DNA of 6,011 bases, from contig JABMQV010000462.1 in assembly GCA_013203065.1 (NCBI GenBank), positions 1 to 6,011 of the forward strand, given 5' to 3'. Positions 1 through 5,660 of the stretch are shown piece by piece (position 1 is the first letter of the stretch; every line of letters begins with the position of its first letter). This DNA comes from Desulfobacteraceae bacterium. GTDB taxonomy: Bacteria; Desulfobacterota; DSM-4660; Desulfatiglandales; Desulfatiglandaceae. The translations under genes were made by a program, and so were the position numbers. The notes beneath the pieces were generated by a model. That model was not told where the DNA came from. It ran no database searches and saw nothing but the letters and a program-made list of their open reading frames with translations.

Positions 1-1
1 C

Positions 2-676
2 GTGCTTTTCGCTAACATCTCGTGCATCTACCATTGCCACTACCTCGCTGAGCACGCGTGCAGCGTGGGGCACGCCTCCCAGGGGAGCCTGGGTAACCAG
101 AAAATGCACTCGATGCTCGATTCCTATCTCTGGCAGTGCACGCGCCGGCGGTTGATGCATCCGGAGCTCTTCCTCATGAGTCGTTGGATCCGGCCGGAAG
201 ATCTGCACGTGTACGAGGCCCTGGGTATCGAGGAGTTCAAGATCATCGATCGCTCCCGTTCGACGGCATGGCTGCTGCGCGCCACCAAGGCGTACGCTTC
301 CCGGAGTTATGACGGCAACCTACTCGATATCGTTTCCCTCGAGCTGTTGGGAGATCCATACGGGTTTCACTCGAGCATCGAGGAGCAGAGCCGCAAGCGC
401 CTACTCCAAGTGGACACGCGTGAGCGGCGCCTGACATTGCGCATGTTCAGTCTGCGGCAGCGCCTGCTGGCGCTAAAGGTCACCATCGACAACGCGGCGC
501 TGTCGGGCTTTATCGAGGGCTTCCGGGAGATCCGGTGTGCGGAAACCTTTTGCGACGACTGCCGCTATTGCCGTTCCTACGCCGAGCGGGCGGTGTGCTA
601 CGACCGCGACGAGGCCGTACGTCTCGTCGCAGACATGGGGGAACTGATCGATGAGTTCATGACCGCGAAGTGGTAA
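2..676 (+). CDS. U32-family (peptidase U32-like) protein, C-terminal part, 5' truncated by window edge
   Basis: The open frame enters from the left edge, so the GTG at 2 is probably internal. The visible 224 residues resemble the C-terminal half of U32-family proteins. A CIYHC motif lies at residues 8-12. A block with WIRPEDL (62-68), GIEEFKIIDR (75-84) and YDGNL (103-107) follows, and then a cysteine cluster with C179, C184, C187, C190 and C199. Characterised U32 relatives (UbiU/UbiV, TrhP/RlhA) act in RNA or quinone hydroxylation and several bind a 4Fe-4S cluster through conserved cysteines. By analogy C8/C12 and the late cluster are candidate ligands, but this is inference. No signal peptide or membrane segment is visible, so it is probably cytoplasmic. 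It is richer in G+C than the genes to its right and about 340 bp from the next gene, so it is probably not co-transcribed with it. The family call rests on remembered motifs; the specific role is unknown. Confidence 0.6.
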   Translation: MLFANISCIYHCHYLAEHACSVGHASQGSLGNQKMHSMLDSYLWQCTRRRLMHPELFLMSRWIRPEDLHVYEALGIEEFKIIDRSRSTAWLLRATKAYASRSYDGNLLDIVSLELLGDPYGFHSSIEEQSRKRLLQVDTRERRLTLRMFSLRQRLLALKVTIDNAALSGFIEGFREIRCAETFCDDCRYCRSYAERAVCYDRDEAVRLVADMGELIDEFMTAKW

Positions 677-686
677 CTTCGCGGTC
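661..686 (+). terminator. Perfect stem-loop overlapping the U32 stop codon; possible terminator
   Basis: GACCGCGAAGT (661-671) pairs perfectly with ACTTCGCGGTC (676-686) around a 4-nt loop GGTA. The 11-bp stem is G+C rich and contains the last codons and the TAA (674-676) of the upstream gene. No T-run follows on either strand, so it is not a canonical intrinsic terminator. It could still pause polymerase or protect the 3' end of the mRNA. Confidence 0.4.
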
Positions 687-754
687 GACCGGGGGCGCAA
701 CGCAAGACTGCAAGACGATCGCGAGTTGGGCGTGTGGCGCCGATTACCTCCGGA

Positions 755-800
755 CAACATTCGAATATGGAAATTCTTCTGAATGTTGCGGGAATTCCAT
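755..800 (+). repeat. Two overlapping, mutually exclusive inverted repeats
   Basis: CAACATTC (755-762) is perfectly complementary to GAATGTTG (781-788), with a possible inner GAAT/ATTC pair (763-766 with 773-776). The segment ATGGAAATTC (767-776) can instead pair with GAATTCCAT (792-800), leaving one bulged A. The right arm contains the 8-bp palindrome GGAATTCC (791-798). The two pairings cross, so they cannot form as nested hairpins at the same time. That geometry fits a regulatory leader but may be chance in an A+T-rich spacer. Confidence 0.3.
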
Positions 801-838
801 GTTCTGCCATGTTACCATTGACCAAATACCGGAAATCC

Positions 839-916
839 ATGAACTCCACGACCTTTACCTCGATATTCTTCGGTTTCTGCTTGAAAGGAAAGAAAGGACA
901 CCCTCACGAAATCTGA
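839..916 (+). CDS. Possible Phe-rich leader peptide (25 codons)
   Basis: A small ORF starts at ATG 839 and ends at TGA 914-916. Its phenylalanine codons fall at positions 6, 10, 11 and 13 (local sequence FTSIFFGF), and the C-terminal half is basic. A weak GGA (831-833) sits upstream. It lies about 100 bp before a gene for the first committed step toward phenylalanine and tyrosine, as a pheL-type attenuator peptide would. However, no Rho-independent terminator with a T-run follows it, and the reading frame stays open upstream of the ATG. It is offered as a hypothesis only; chance is the main alternative. Confidence 0.2.
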   Translation: MNSTTFTSIFFGFCLKGKKGHPHEI

Positions 917-1002
917 CCTCCTGAAAAGGATAAAAAATTAAAACCATCATTGACACTGTTGGCAGTAAATTCGGATGCACGCGGGAGATGATTCTTGAGA
1001 AA

Positions 1003-1009
1003 GGGGAGG
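1003..1009 (+). promoter_or_regulatory. Ribosome binding site that sets a TTG start for the chorismate mutase
   Basis: GGGGAGG lies 5 nt before the in-frame TTG at 1015-1017. The alternative ATG at 988 has a GGGAG directly abutting it with no proper spacing, and using it would place this strong Shine-Dalgarno inside the coding region. The TTG start also places the first helix where AroQ proteins begin. Confidence 0.7.
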
Positions 1010-1014
1010 AAAGG

Positions 1015-1275
1015 TTGACCGACATTAATCTTGAATATTTGCGTGAAGCCATAGACGGTATCGACAATCAGATACTGAAGTTGCTCAACGAACGAATGGA
1101 GTTTGTTCAGCAAGTGGGCAAACTCAAGCAAAAAACCGGAGGGGCCGTCTATCGACCTGATCGGGAGCGAGCGATTTTATATAGACTGAAGTCCATCAAT
1201 AAAGGGCCGTTGAAAGATTCTGCCATCGACACAATCTTTTTGGAGGTCTTTGCGGTGTCAAGGGATCTCCAGTAG
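1015..1275 (+). CDS. aroQ: Chorismate mutase, AroQ class (N-terminal domain of a P-protein)
   Basis: Converts chorismate to prephenate, the branch point toward phenylalanine and tyrosine, in the cytoplasm. The 86-residue product (TTG start) is an all-helical AroQ-type domain. Residues matching the E. coli P-protein active site are present: R10 (EcCM R11), R27 (R28), K38 (K39), R50 (R51), E51 (E52), S82 (S84) and Q86 (Q88). EcCM D48 aligns with R47, so that site is not conserved. The sequence (LREAID, NERMEFVQQVGKLK, YRPDRERAIL) is typical of mutase domains fused to prephenate dehydratase. The TAG stop at 1273-1275 comes directly after the catalytic Gln86, so the mutase itself looks complete. 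The same frame continues past the stop into a dehydratase start, so this is probably the surviving half of a broken pheA. An ATG at 988 would add nine residues but is less well supported. The gene is convergent with aroA. Confidence 0.88.
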   Translation: MTDINLEYLREAIDGIDNQILKLLNERMEFVQQVGKLKQKTGGAVYRPDRERAILYRLKSINKGPLKDSAIDTIFLEVFAVSRDLQ

Positions 1276-1374
1276 CTTGAGCGCATAGCCTATTTAGGTC
1301 CGAAAGGAAATTTCGCCCATGAGGCCGCGCAAAGTCGTTTCGAAGACCATGGCCTGAAAATCGACTGTTCTTAA
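1276..1374 (+). pseudogene. pheA: Remnant of the prephenate dehydratase domain of pheA
   Basis: Directly after the TAG and in the same frame, codons 1276-1371 encode 32 residues including IAYLGPKGNFAHEAAQSRF. This matches the conserved opening of prephenate dehydratase (YLGPxGTFSHxAA), which normally makes phenylpyruvate from prephenate. TAA at 1372-1374 ends the frame, and no later dehydratase motifs (such as the conserved TRF catalytic motif) are found before aroA. A normal catalytic plus ACT region needs roughly 270 residues, so the domain is lost. Reading the TAG as an amino acid, for example pyrrolysine, would add only this short tail. Confidence 0.8.
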
Positions 1375-1475
1375 TGCGGATTTACGATGTCTGGTGTAGG
1401 ATTTATCAATGCCTTTTCAAAGATGGGACGCGAAATATGTTGTTCAAAATATCAAGCACTCCATAAAAATAGAGC
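1375..1475. other. Convergent spacer between the pheA remnant and aroA
   Basis: About 100 bp of A+T-rich DNA separating two convergent genes. No dehydratase motif was recognised in any forward frame and no strong bidirectional terminator hairpin is visible. It may contain the breakpoint at which pheA was truncated. Confidence 0.45.
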
Positions 1476-2765
1476 TTAAATTATTTCCATTCTTTGAATA
1501 TTGGCGCCAAGGGATGTAAAGGTCTCATAAAAGTTGGGGAAAGAAACTTTTACGTATTCAGCGTCGTCGATAATGGTCTCCCCTTTGGCGATCATAGCTG
1601 CAACAGCCGTGGCCATAACGATACGGTGGTCGTGGCGGCCATCTATATGTGTTCCCGTCAAATTTGATTGATAGATGGTCAGGCTATCGGGGGTTTCTTC
1701 AAAGCGCCCTCCCATCTTGGATAGTTCTTCCATGATGGACTTTGTTCGATCAGTCTCTTTAAGGCGGCTTGCTTCCACGTTTTTGAGTACAGTCTTGCCT
1801 CTTGCTTTGCAGCCCAGCACAGCTAATGCGGGTACTGCGTCCGGAGTGCCCGAGCAGTTTATCTCTATTCCATTGAGCTCGCTGCCACCCTCAATAACTA
1901 CCGTTTTTCCATCGTCACAGAAAGTCACATTACCCCCCATATCTTTTATTATGTGGGGATACATCCGTTCGCCGGCGTAATCGCCAGGGTCCATTCCTAT
2001 GAAGGTTACCTTCGAGTCGGTTATGGCTGCTGCAACCATCGGATACCCCGAACTCCCCCAGTCTGCTGGAATTTCGGTTTCAAAACTCTTGTACTTTTGG
2101 CCTCCTGGAATTGTGAACTCGTCGTAGTCCCTATGAGTAATAGTTCCCCCGGCTATCTTCATCCAGCCCATCGTCATATCAACGTAAGGGCGTTCCATAA
2201 GGTTGTCTTCCATTATAGTAACTCCTTCCGTGCTGAGAGCACCAGCGATCAAAAGCGGGCTAAGCCATTGGGAGTTAACACCCGGGAGTTTGGTCTTGCC
2301 GCCTTTGATAGGACCTCTGATTACCAGTGGAGCGCTTCCAGAGTCACGAGTGGAGAAAACCTGTGCCCCCAAATCGTTTAAGGCGTCAATAAGGGGCTGT
2401 GCGGGCCTCCTGCATATTTGGTAATCCCCTGAGATTACCGAAAAACCTTCTATTAAGGAACTTATTGCGCAAAGTAAATAGAATCCGGTGCCGGAGTTGC
2501 CGGCGTCTAAAACGCAACTCGGTACCTTGGGCTGGTTGGCTACCCCTTCGAAGACCCACTCATCGTGTTGTGAGGTGTCAATTTTAGCTCCCAAAGCACG
2601 CATCATTTCTACGATTGAGAAACTATCTACACCAGGAAGAGGATTCCTCACCCTGGAAAGTCCTTCAGCAAGGGAGGCCAGCACGATGGCGCGTGCTGAC
2701 GCAGACTTGTTGCCGGGGATTCTAGTGGTTCCCTGAAGAGAAGTTTTTTTCACAATAAATTTCAT
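1476..2765 (-). CDS. aroA: EPSP synthase (3-phosphoshikimate 1-carboxyvinyltransferase)
   Basis: Transfers enolpyruvyl from PEP to shikimate-3-phosphate in the shikimate pathway, in the cytoplasm. The 429-residue length is typical and both halves of the inside-out alpha/beta barrel are covered. Visible motifs by residue: KSASAR (20-25), GNSGTG (89-94), RRP (119-121), SQ (165-166), RPYVD (192-196), TPDAVP (307-312), KETDR (336-340) and DHR (379-381). These correspond to E. coli K22, S23, R27, R124, Q171, D313, K340, E341, R344 and R386. The C-terminal VSFPNFYE form resembles Gram-positive and archaeal types. Two oddities: the Arg that usually follows the NAGTA loop is Tyr96, and the first Ser of the SSQ motif is Asn164. 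It is the last gene of the ABC-importer operon, 20 bp after the permease, with a strong ribosome binding site and no visible promoter of its own. A diverged enolpyruvyl transferase with another acceptor is possible, but the near-complete set of catalytic residues argues for ordinary EPSP synthase. Confidence 0.92.
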   Translation of the reverse strand: MKFIVKKTSLQGTTRIPGNKSASARAIVLASLAEGLSRVRNPLPGVDSFSIVEMMRALGAKIDTSQHDEWVFEGVANQPKVPSCVLDAGNSGTGFYLLCAISSLIEGFSVISGDYQICRRPAQPLIDALNDLGAQVFSTRDSGSAPLVIRGPIKGGKTKLPGVNSQWLSPLLIAGALSTEGVTIMEDNLMERPYVDMTMGWMKIAGGTITHRDYDEFTIPGGQKYKSFETEIPADWGSSGYPMVAAAITDSKVTFIGMDPGDYAGERMYPHIIKDMGGNVTFCDDGKTVVIEGGSELNGIEINCSGTPDAVPALAVLGCKARGKTVLKNVEASRLKETDRTKSIMEELSKMGGRFEETPDSLTIYQSNLTGTHIDGRHDHRIVMATAVAAMIAKGETIIDDAEYVKVSFPNFYETFTSLGANIQRMEII

Positions 2766-2771
2766 GCTTGA

Positions 2772-2778
2772 TCTCCTT
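2772..2778 (-). promoter_or_regulatory. Ribosome binding site of aroA in the permease-aroA gap
   Basis: On the minus strand AAGGAGA lies 7 nt (measured from GGAG) before the aroA ATG (2763-2765). It sits inside the 20-bp gap after the permease stop. This supports the chosen start and translation of aroA from the importer mRNA. Confidence 0.75.
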
Positions 2779-2785
2779 TATATTT

Positions 2786-3595
2786 TTACTTTTTCCACGG
2801 GATGCAAAGTCGTTCCAGTTTATCAATGAACCAGGAAAAGATCAGCCCAAGCATTGACAGGATGGAAATACCAAACATGAGCTTTGTGGTCTGCATCAAG
2901 TCAGCTGAGGTCAGGATCAAAAATCCAATGCCCGCATCTGCTGCGATCATCTCTGCCGCTACCACTAACAGCAATGCGATCCCAATGCCCAACTTCAGCC
3001 CTGCGAAAATCATGGGCAAGGCGCTGGGTAAAATGACTTTTCGGATGATCCGTTGAGGGTTGGAGCCTAAAGAGATGGCCGCCTTTATGAGCACGGGATC
3101 AGCGTTTCGTACCCCCGTATAGACATTGATCACCATGGGGAAAAAGACGCCCAATCCGATCACTGTGATCTTTGAATACTCACCGATCCCGAGCCACAGG
3201 ATCAGCAGGGGCAGGATTGCGATCTTGGGTATGGGATAGGTTGAGGCAATGATAGGGTTCCCGATACTCTCGGCAACGGAAAAAAACCCCAAGAGAATGC
3301 CCACGAAGGTGCCGATGATCACCGCGCAGGAAAAGCCCCAAAAGATGCGCCATAGGCTGGCGCCAATGTGATGGAAAATCTCCCCGCTCAATACCATCTT
3401 ATAGCCCGTGGCCAGGATAGCGCTGGGAGCAGGCAGGAAAAGGGGTGATACAAGACCCATCTGCGCGATCAGCTCCCACACGCCAAACAAACCAAGAATG
3501 AAGATGAAGCTGATCAGGCGGTGCTCCCGCCGTATCATAAATGCCGTTTTGTCCTGCACTACGGTATCAGCGAGGGGCTGGCGATCTCTGCTCAT
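2786..3595 (-). CDS. ABC transporter permease, SsuC/TauC-like (NitT/TauT family)
   Basis: Inner-membrane permease of an ATP-driven importer, 269 residues, the normal length for the BPD_transp_1 family. Hydrophobic segments lie at about residues 27-46, 84-105, 125-137, 143-158, 195-215 and 238-257. LPAPS (54-58) is a common landmark of SsuC/TauC/NrtB proteins. The cytoplasmic coupling (EAA-type) loop runs through about 171-194, with the AAISLG core and a following LPSALP. The N-terminal ~25 residues are polar and presumably cytoplasmic. Its ATG (3593-3595) overlaps the ATPase stop in an ATGA arrangement (3592-3595), and its ribosome binding site GAGGAG (3601-3606) lies inside the end of the ATPase gene, indicating translational coupling. 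Family members carry nitrate, sulfonates, taurine, thiamine precursors or aromatic acids; the substrate cannot be told from the permease. Confidence 0.93.
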   Translation of the reverse strand: MSRDRQPLADTVVQDKTAFMIRREHRLISFIFILGLFGVWELIAQMGLVSPLFLPAPSAILATGYKMVLSGEIFHHIGASLWRIFWGFSCAVIIGTFVGILLGFFSVAESIGNPIIASTYPIPKIAILPLLILWLGIGEYSKITVIGLGVFFPMVINVYTGVRNADPVLIKAAISLGSNPQRIIRKVILPSALPMIFAGLKLGIGIALLLVVAAEMIAADAGIGFLILTSADLMQTTKLMFGISILSMLGLIFSWFIDKLERLCIPWKK

Positions 3596-4374
3596 GGGTT
3601 CTCCTCTGTCAGGGCCTCCATGGCCTGGTCGCGAATGTGTTGCCAGATCTGATCCACATAGGACAGAAATCTCGATTCCAGCACAATGTGTTCCTGGCGC
3701 GGCCTGGGCAGATCAATGGGGATTATTGTCTCCACGCGGCCGGGCCTGCGGGACAGAACCGCCACACGATCGCCCAAAAATACCGCCTCCTGAATGTTGT
3801 GCGTGATGTATAGGACGCTTTTCCGGGTTTTCTCGTAGATTTGCGACAGTTCGCCCTGCATAATGGTGCGCGTCTGAGCATCCAGGGCGCTGAACGGCTC
3901 GTCCATGAGCAGTAGCCACGGATCGTTTGCCAGGGCCCGTGCGATGGAAACCCTTTGCTTCATCCCTCCGGAGAGCTGGTGAGGGTATTTTTTTTCAAAC
4001 CCGGATAAACCCACCAAATCAATATAGTACCTGGCAATTTTTTGTCTCTCTTTGCGCGGCAGGCCGCGCTCCTCCGGGCCATAGACCACGTTTCGCTCCA
4101 CGGTCCGCCACGGAAAGAGGGCGAATTCCTGAAAGACCACCGCCGTATGGGGCCGTGACTCATCCGGTATGCCCTCAAATACCACCTTCCCGGATGTGGC
4201 AGGAAGGAGACCGGCCACAATGTTGAGCAGCGTGGATTTACCGCACCCCGAAGGCCCTACAACCACCAGAAATTCAGTTTCTTCATTGCTCAGGTTGATG
4301 TCCCTGAGGGCCTCAGTGTGCCCGCCGGTCCCATCCACAAAGGTTTTGCTGATGTTTTCAATTACAACGCGCAT
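3592..4374 (-). CDS. ABC transporter ATP-binding protein, SsuB/TauB-like
   Basis: Cytoplasmic ATPase that powers the importer formed with the neighbouring permease and binding protein. All functional motifs are intact in the 260-residue product: Walker [10 protein letters not shown] (40-48), Q-loop Gln82 in [11 protein letters not shown], signature LSGGM (134-138), Walker B LLLMDEP (154-160), D-loop SALD (162-165) and the switch His192. The FPW after the Q-loop and the [15 protein letters not shown] stretch are typical of the nitrate/sulfonate/taurine subfamily. The start lies 21 bp after the stop of the binding-protein gene, and the end overlaps the permease by 4 bp, so the three are one operon. 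Nothing looks broken. Confidence 0.95.
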   Translation of the reverse strand: MRVVIENISKTFVDGTGGHTEALRDINLSNEETEFLVVVGPSGCGKSTLLNIVAGLLPATSGKVVFEGIPDESRPHTAVVFQEFALFPWRTVERNVVYGPEERGLPRKERQKIARYYIDLVGLSGFEKKYPHQLSGGMKQRVSIARALANDPWLLLMDEPFSALDAQTRTIMQGELSQIYEKTRKSVLYITHNIQEAVFLGDRVAVLSRRPGRVETIIPIDLPRPRQEHIVLESRFLSYVDQIWQHIRDQAMEALTEENP

Positions 4375-4395
4375 GCTTGCCCGTTTGATCCCCTT

Positions 4396-5421
4396 TTAGG
4401 GCTTCAACCCCAGGTCTTTCATGGCCTGCTCCCAGATGGAGAGGTCTACAATTTTTTTGGCATCCAATCGTTTACCGACCAAACCGTGATCGTAATACCA
4501 GTCGATCTGGTGCTGGATATCCTCATCATAAAGGCGGCCGTTTCGATCATTGTAATTAAGCCCCATGGCAATGAGCTTGGGTTTGCGGCCCGTGTACTTG
4601 GAGATGATCTGCATAACCTCGTCAAAGTGGGGGCCCTTGACCGTCTTGCCATCTTTCTTGCTCAAACAGTTATCATAATAGAACCGGCACGCCTTAATAT
4701 AGGCCCGCATGAAGCCCACAGACGTCGCCCTGTCCTCCATCATCTTATCACCGAAAAAAATGACCGCTATCTGATAAGTGAGATAGTCACTCACCCACAG
4801 CATACGGTGTCCCATCTTTTTGGCCTCCATCACCGAGCAGAAGGGCTGGACCATGAAAGCCGTCTCGATCTGGTCCGATGCCACCGTATCCATCATGCTT
4901 TTAACGCCCCCCAGCGGGGTGACCTTCACGTCTTCCAGGGTCATGCCGTTTTTTTCCAACATATTGCCTAACATATAATGAAACGTGGAGCCGATCTGGG
5001 TGACACCCACACGATGACCTTTGAGGTCCTTAAGCGTGCGCAGGCCCTTGTCCCATGCCTTTTTGCTGACCATGATACCGCAGAGTTGATAGCCCTCCCA
5101 CTCACGGCCTTTGTCCGCAACGATCTTCATCTTAAAACCCCCGGCAATGGCGTTATAAAGGCCGGCAGTGATCCCCGTTGCACCCACAACGATATCCCCG
5201 GAGGCCATAGCAACGGCCACGGGTTGCGCCGACCTGAAAAAGACCTGCTCGATATCCAAACCCTGTTCCTTGAAGAATCCTTTCTCTACCGCAATAAAGA
5301 TGGGCGCGGACGAGGTCAGTTTGAGTACCCCAACCTTAACTTTGGTTGCGGCCTGGGCCGTCGACAACATGAGCAACAATGCAACTACCACAACTCCAAA
5401 CAAAACATCTTTTTTTCTCAT
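4396..5421 (-). CDS. Periplasmic substrate-binding protein, NMT1/TauA/SsuA-like
   Basis: Captures the substrate in the periplasm and delivers it to the permease. The 341 residues start with a signal peptide: MRKKD, a hydrophobic core VLFGVVVVALLLML, and likely cleavage after AQA (residue 24). No lipobox cysteine is present, so it is a soluble periplasmic protein. The mature protein opens with VKVGVLKLTSSAPIFIAVEKG and continues FFKEQGLDIE, the classic start of NMT1-like (PF09084-type) binding proteins. Later landmarks are ASGDIVVGATG (lobe 1) and LKDLKGHRVGVTQIGS (hinge into lobe 2). It is the first gene of the - strand operon with ATPase, permease and aroA. The start is supported by GGAGG 6 nt upstream. 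Sequence alone does not identify the ligand; family members bind sulfonates, nitrate, pyrimidine precursors or aromatic acids. Confidence 0.9.
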   Translation of the reverse strand: MRKKDVLFGVVVVALLLMLSTAQAATKVKVGVLKLTSSAPIFIAVEKGFFKEQGLDIEQVFFRSAQPVAVAMASGDIVVGATGITAGLYNAIAGGFKMKIVADKGREWEGYQLCGIMVSKKAWDKGLRTLKDLKGHRVGVTQIGSTFHYMLGNMLEKNGMTLEDVKVTPLGGVKSMMDTVASDQIETAFMVQPFCSVMEAKKMGHRMLWVSDYLTYQIAVIFFGDKMMEDRATSVGFMRAYIKACRFYYDNCLSKKDGKTVKGPHFDEVMQIISKYTGRKPKLIAMGLNYNDRNGRLYDEDIQHQIDWYYDHGLVGKRLDAKKIVDLSIWEQAMKDLGLKP

Positions 5422-5560
5422 GATAACCCTCCCTTTTACAAATTACCACCTATGGTATCCGTCCGAAAATAATGTACTAAAAGGATTGAAGAGATCTACG
5501 CCTATAATCTAAAATGATACCACCTCCTTCCAAAAACAGGTTTTCTCTGTTCGATTTATC
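5422..5560 (-). promoter_or_regulatory. Leader and probable promoter region of the importer-aroA operon
   Basis: On the minus strand a strong ribosome binding site (GGAGG, 5428-5432) lies 6 nt before the first gene. A candidate sigma-70 promoter is TTGGAA (5528-5533) and TAGATT (5506-5511) with a 16-bp spacer, each 4 of 6 to consensus, so weak. Between them and the gene is a short dyad, TACCA (5444-5448) with TGGTA (5453-5457), and a longer-range pair, TGGTATC (5453-5459) with GATACCA (5516-5522), that could be operator-like. No known regulator site was recognised. Confidence 0.3.
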
Positions 5561-5561
5561 C

Positions 5562-5597
5562 CAGCATGAGTAACTTCACTATTCGATGGTCATGCTG
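5562..5597. repeat. 8-bp perfect inverted repeat with 20-bp spacer
   Basis: CAGCATGA (5562-5569) and TCATGCTG (5590-5597) are exact reverse complements. They lie between the importer operon and the transposase. They could be a regulator dyad or a relic of insertion-element sequence; nothing decides between them. Confidence 0.35.
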
Positions 5598-5622
5598 ACT
5601 ATCAATGAGTGCGCCTGTCAGG

Positions 5623-5639
5623 TCATTTTCACAAAATGA
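5623..5639. repeat. Short stem-loop near the insertion-element side of the intergenic region
   Basis: TCATTTT (5623-5629) pairs with AAAATGA (5633-5639) around a CAC loop. It is A+T rich, without a following T-run beyond the stem. It lies about 70 bp before the transposase start and may belong to the element's end or be incidental. Confidence 0.3.
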
Positions 5640-5660
5640 TCACGCTGGAAAATAATTACC

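Larger units (their letters stand above)
687..1014. other. Intergenic region upstream of the chorismate mutase
   Basis: No convincing full-length gene is present in these ~330 bp. It contains crossed inverted repeats at 755-800, a tandem pair of CCATGTT (797-803 and 807-813), and a small Phe-rich ORF at 839-916. A perfect TTGACA hexamer at 950-955 has no acceptable -10 box at 16-18 bp. The region probably carries the promoter and leader of the chorismate mutase gene, but no promoter could be placed with confidence. Confidence 0.5.

Noticed and set aside
950..955. Perfect TTGACA hexamer as the -35 box of the chorismate mutase promoter
   Set aside because: No acceptable -10 box lies 16-18 bp downstream (GGATGC and neighbours); the nearest TAAATT is only about 10 bp away.
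988..1014. ATG at 988 as the chorismate mutase start
   Set aside because: Its purine-rich sequence abuts the ATG without spacing, and the strong GGGGAGG at 1003-1009 would fall inside the coding region. The TTG at 1015 fits the AroQ N-terminus better.
1374..1475. Small open frames between the pheA remnant and aroA
   Set aside because: They are about 30 codons each, with no ribosome binding site and no recognised similarity, and they do not continue the dehydratase domain.
4318..4971. Long + strand frame of about 217 codons opposite the binding protein
   Set aside because: It lies wholly opposite the importer genes (mostly the binding-protein gene), has no recognisable domain, and is a byproduct of the real gene's codon usage.
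5503..5508. Perfect TATAAT on the + strand as a promoter for the transposase
   Set aside because: No -35 box is found at proper spacing (TTGAAG is only 11 bp upstream), and it lies nearly 200 bp before the transposase.
5535..5551. Minus-strand AACAG/CTGTT hairpin followed by Ts as an intrinsic terminator before the importer operon
   Set aside because: The stem is only 5 bp with little G+C, the T-run is short, and no gene ends just upstream on that strand.
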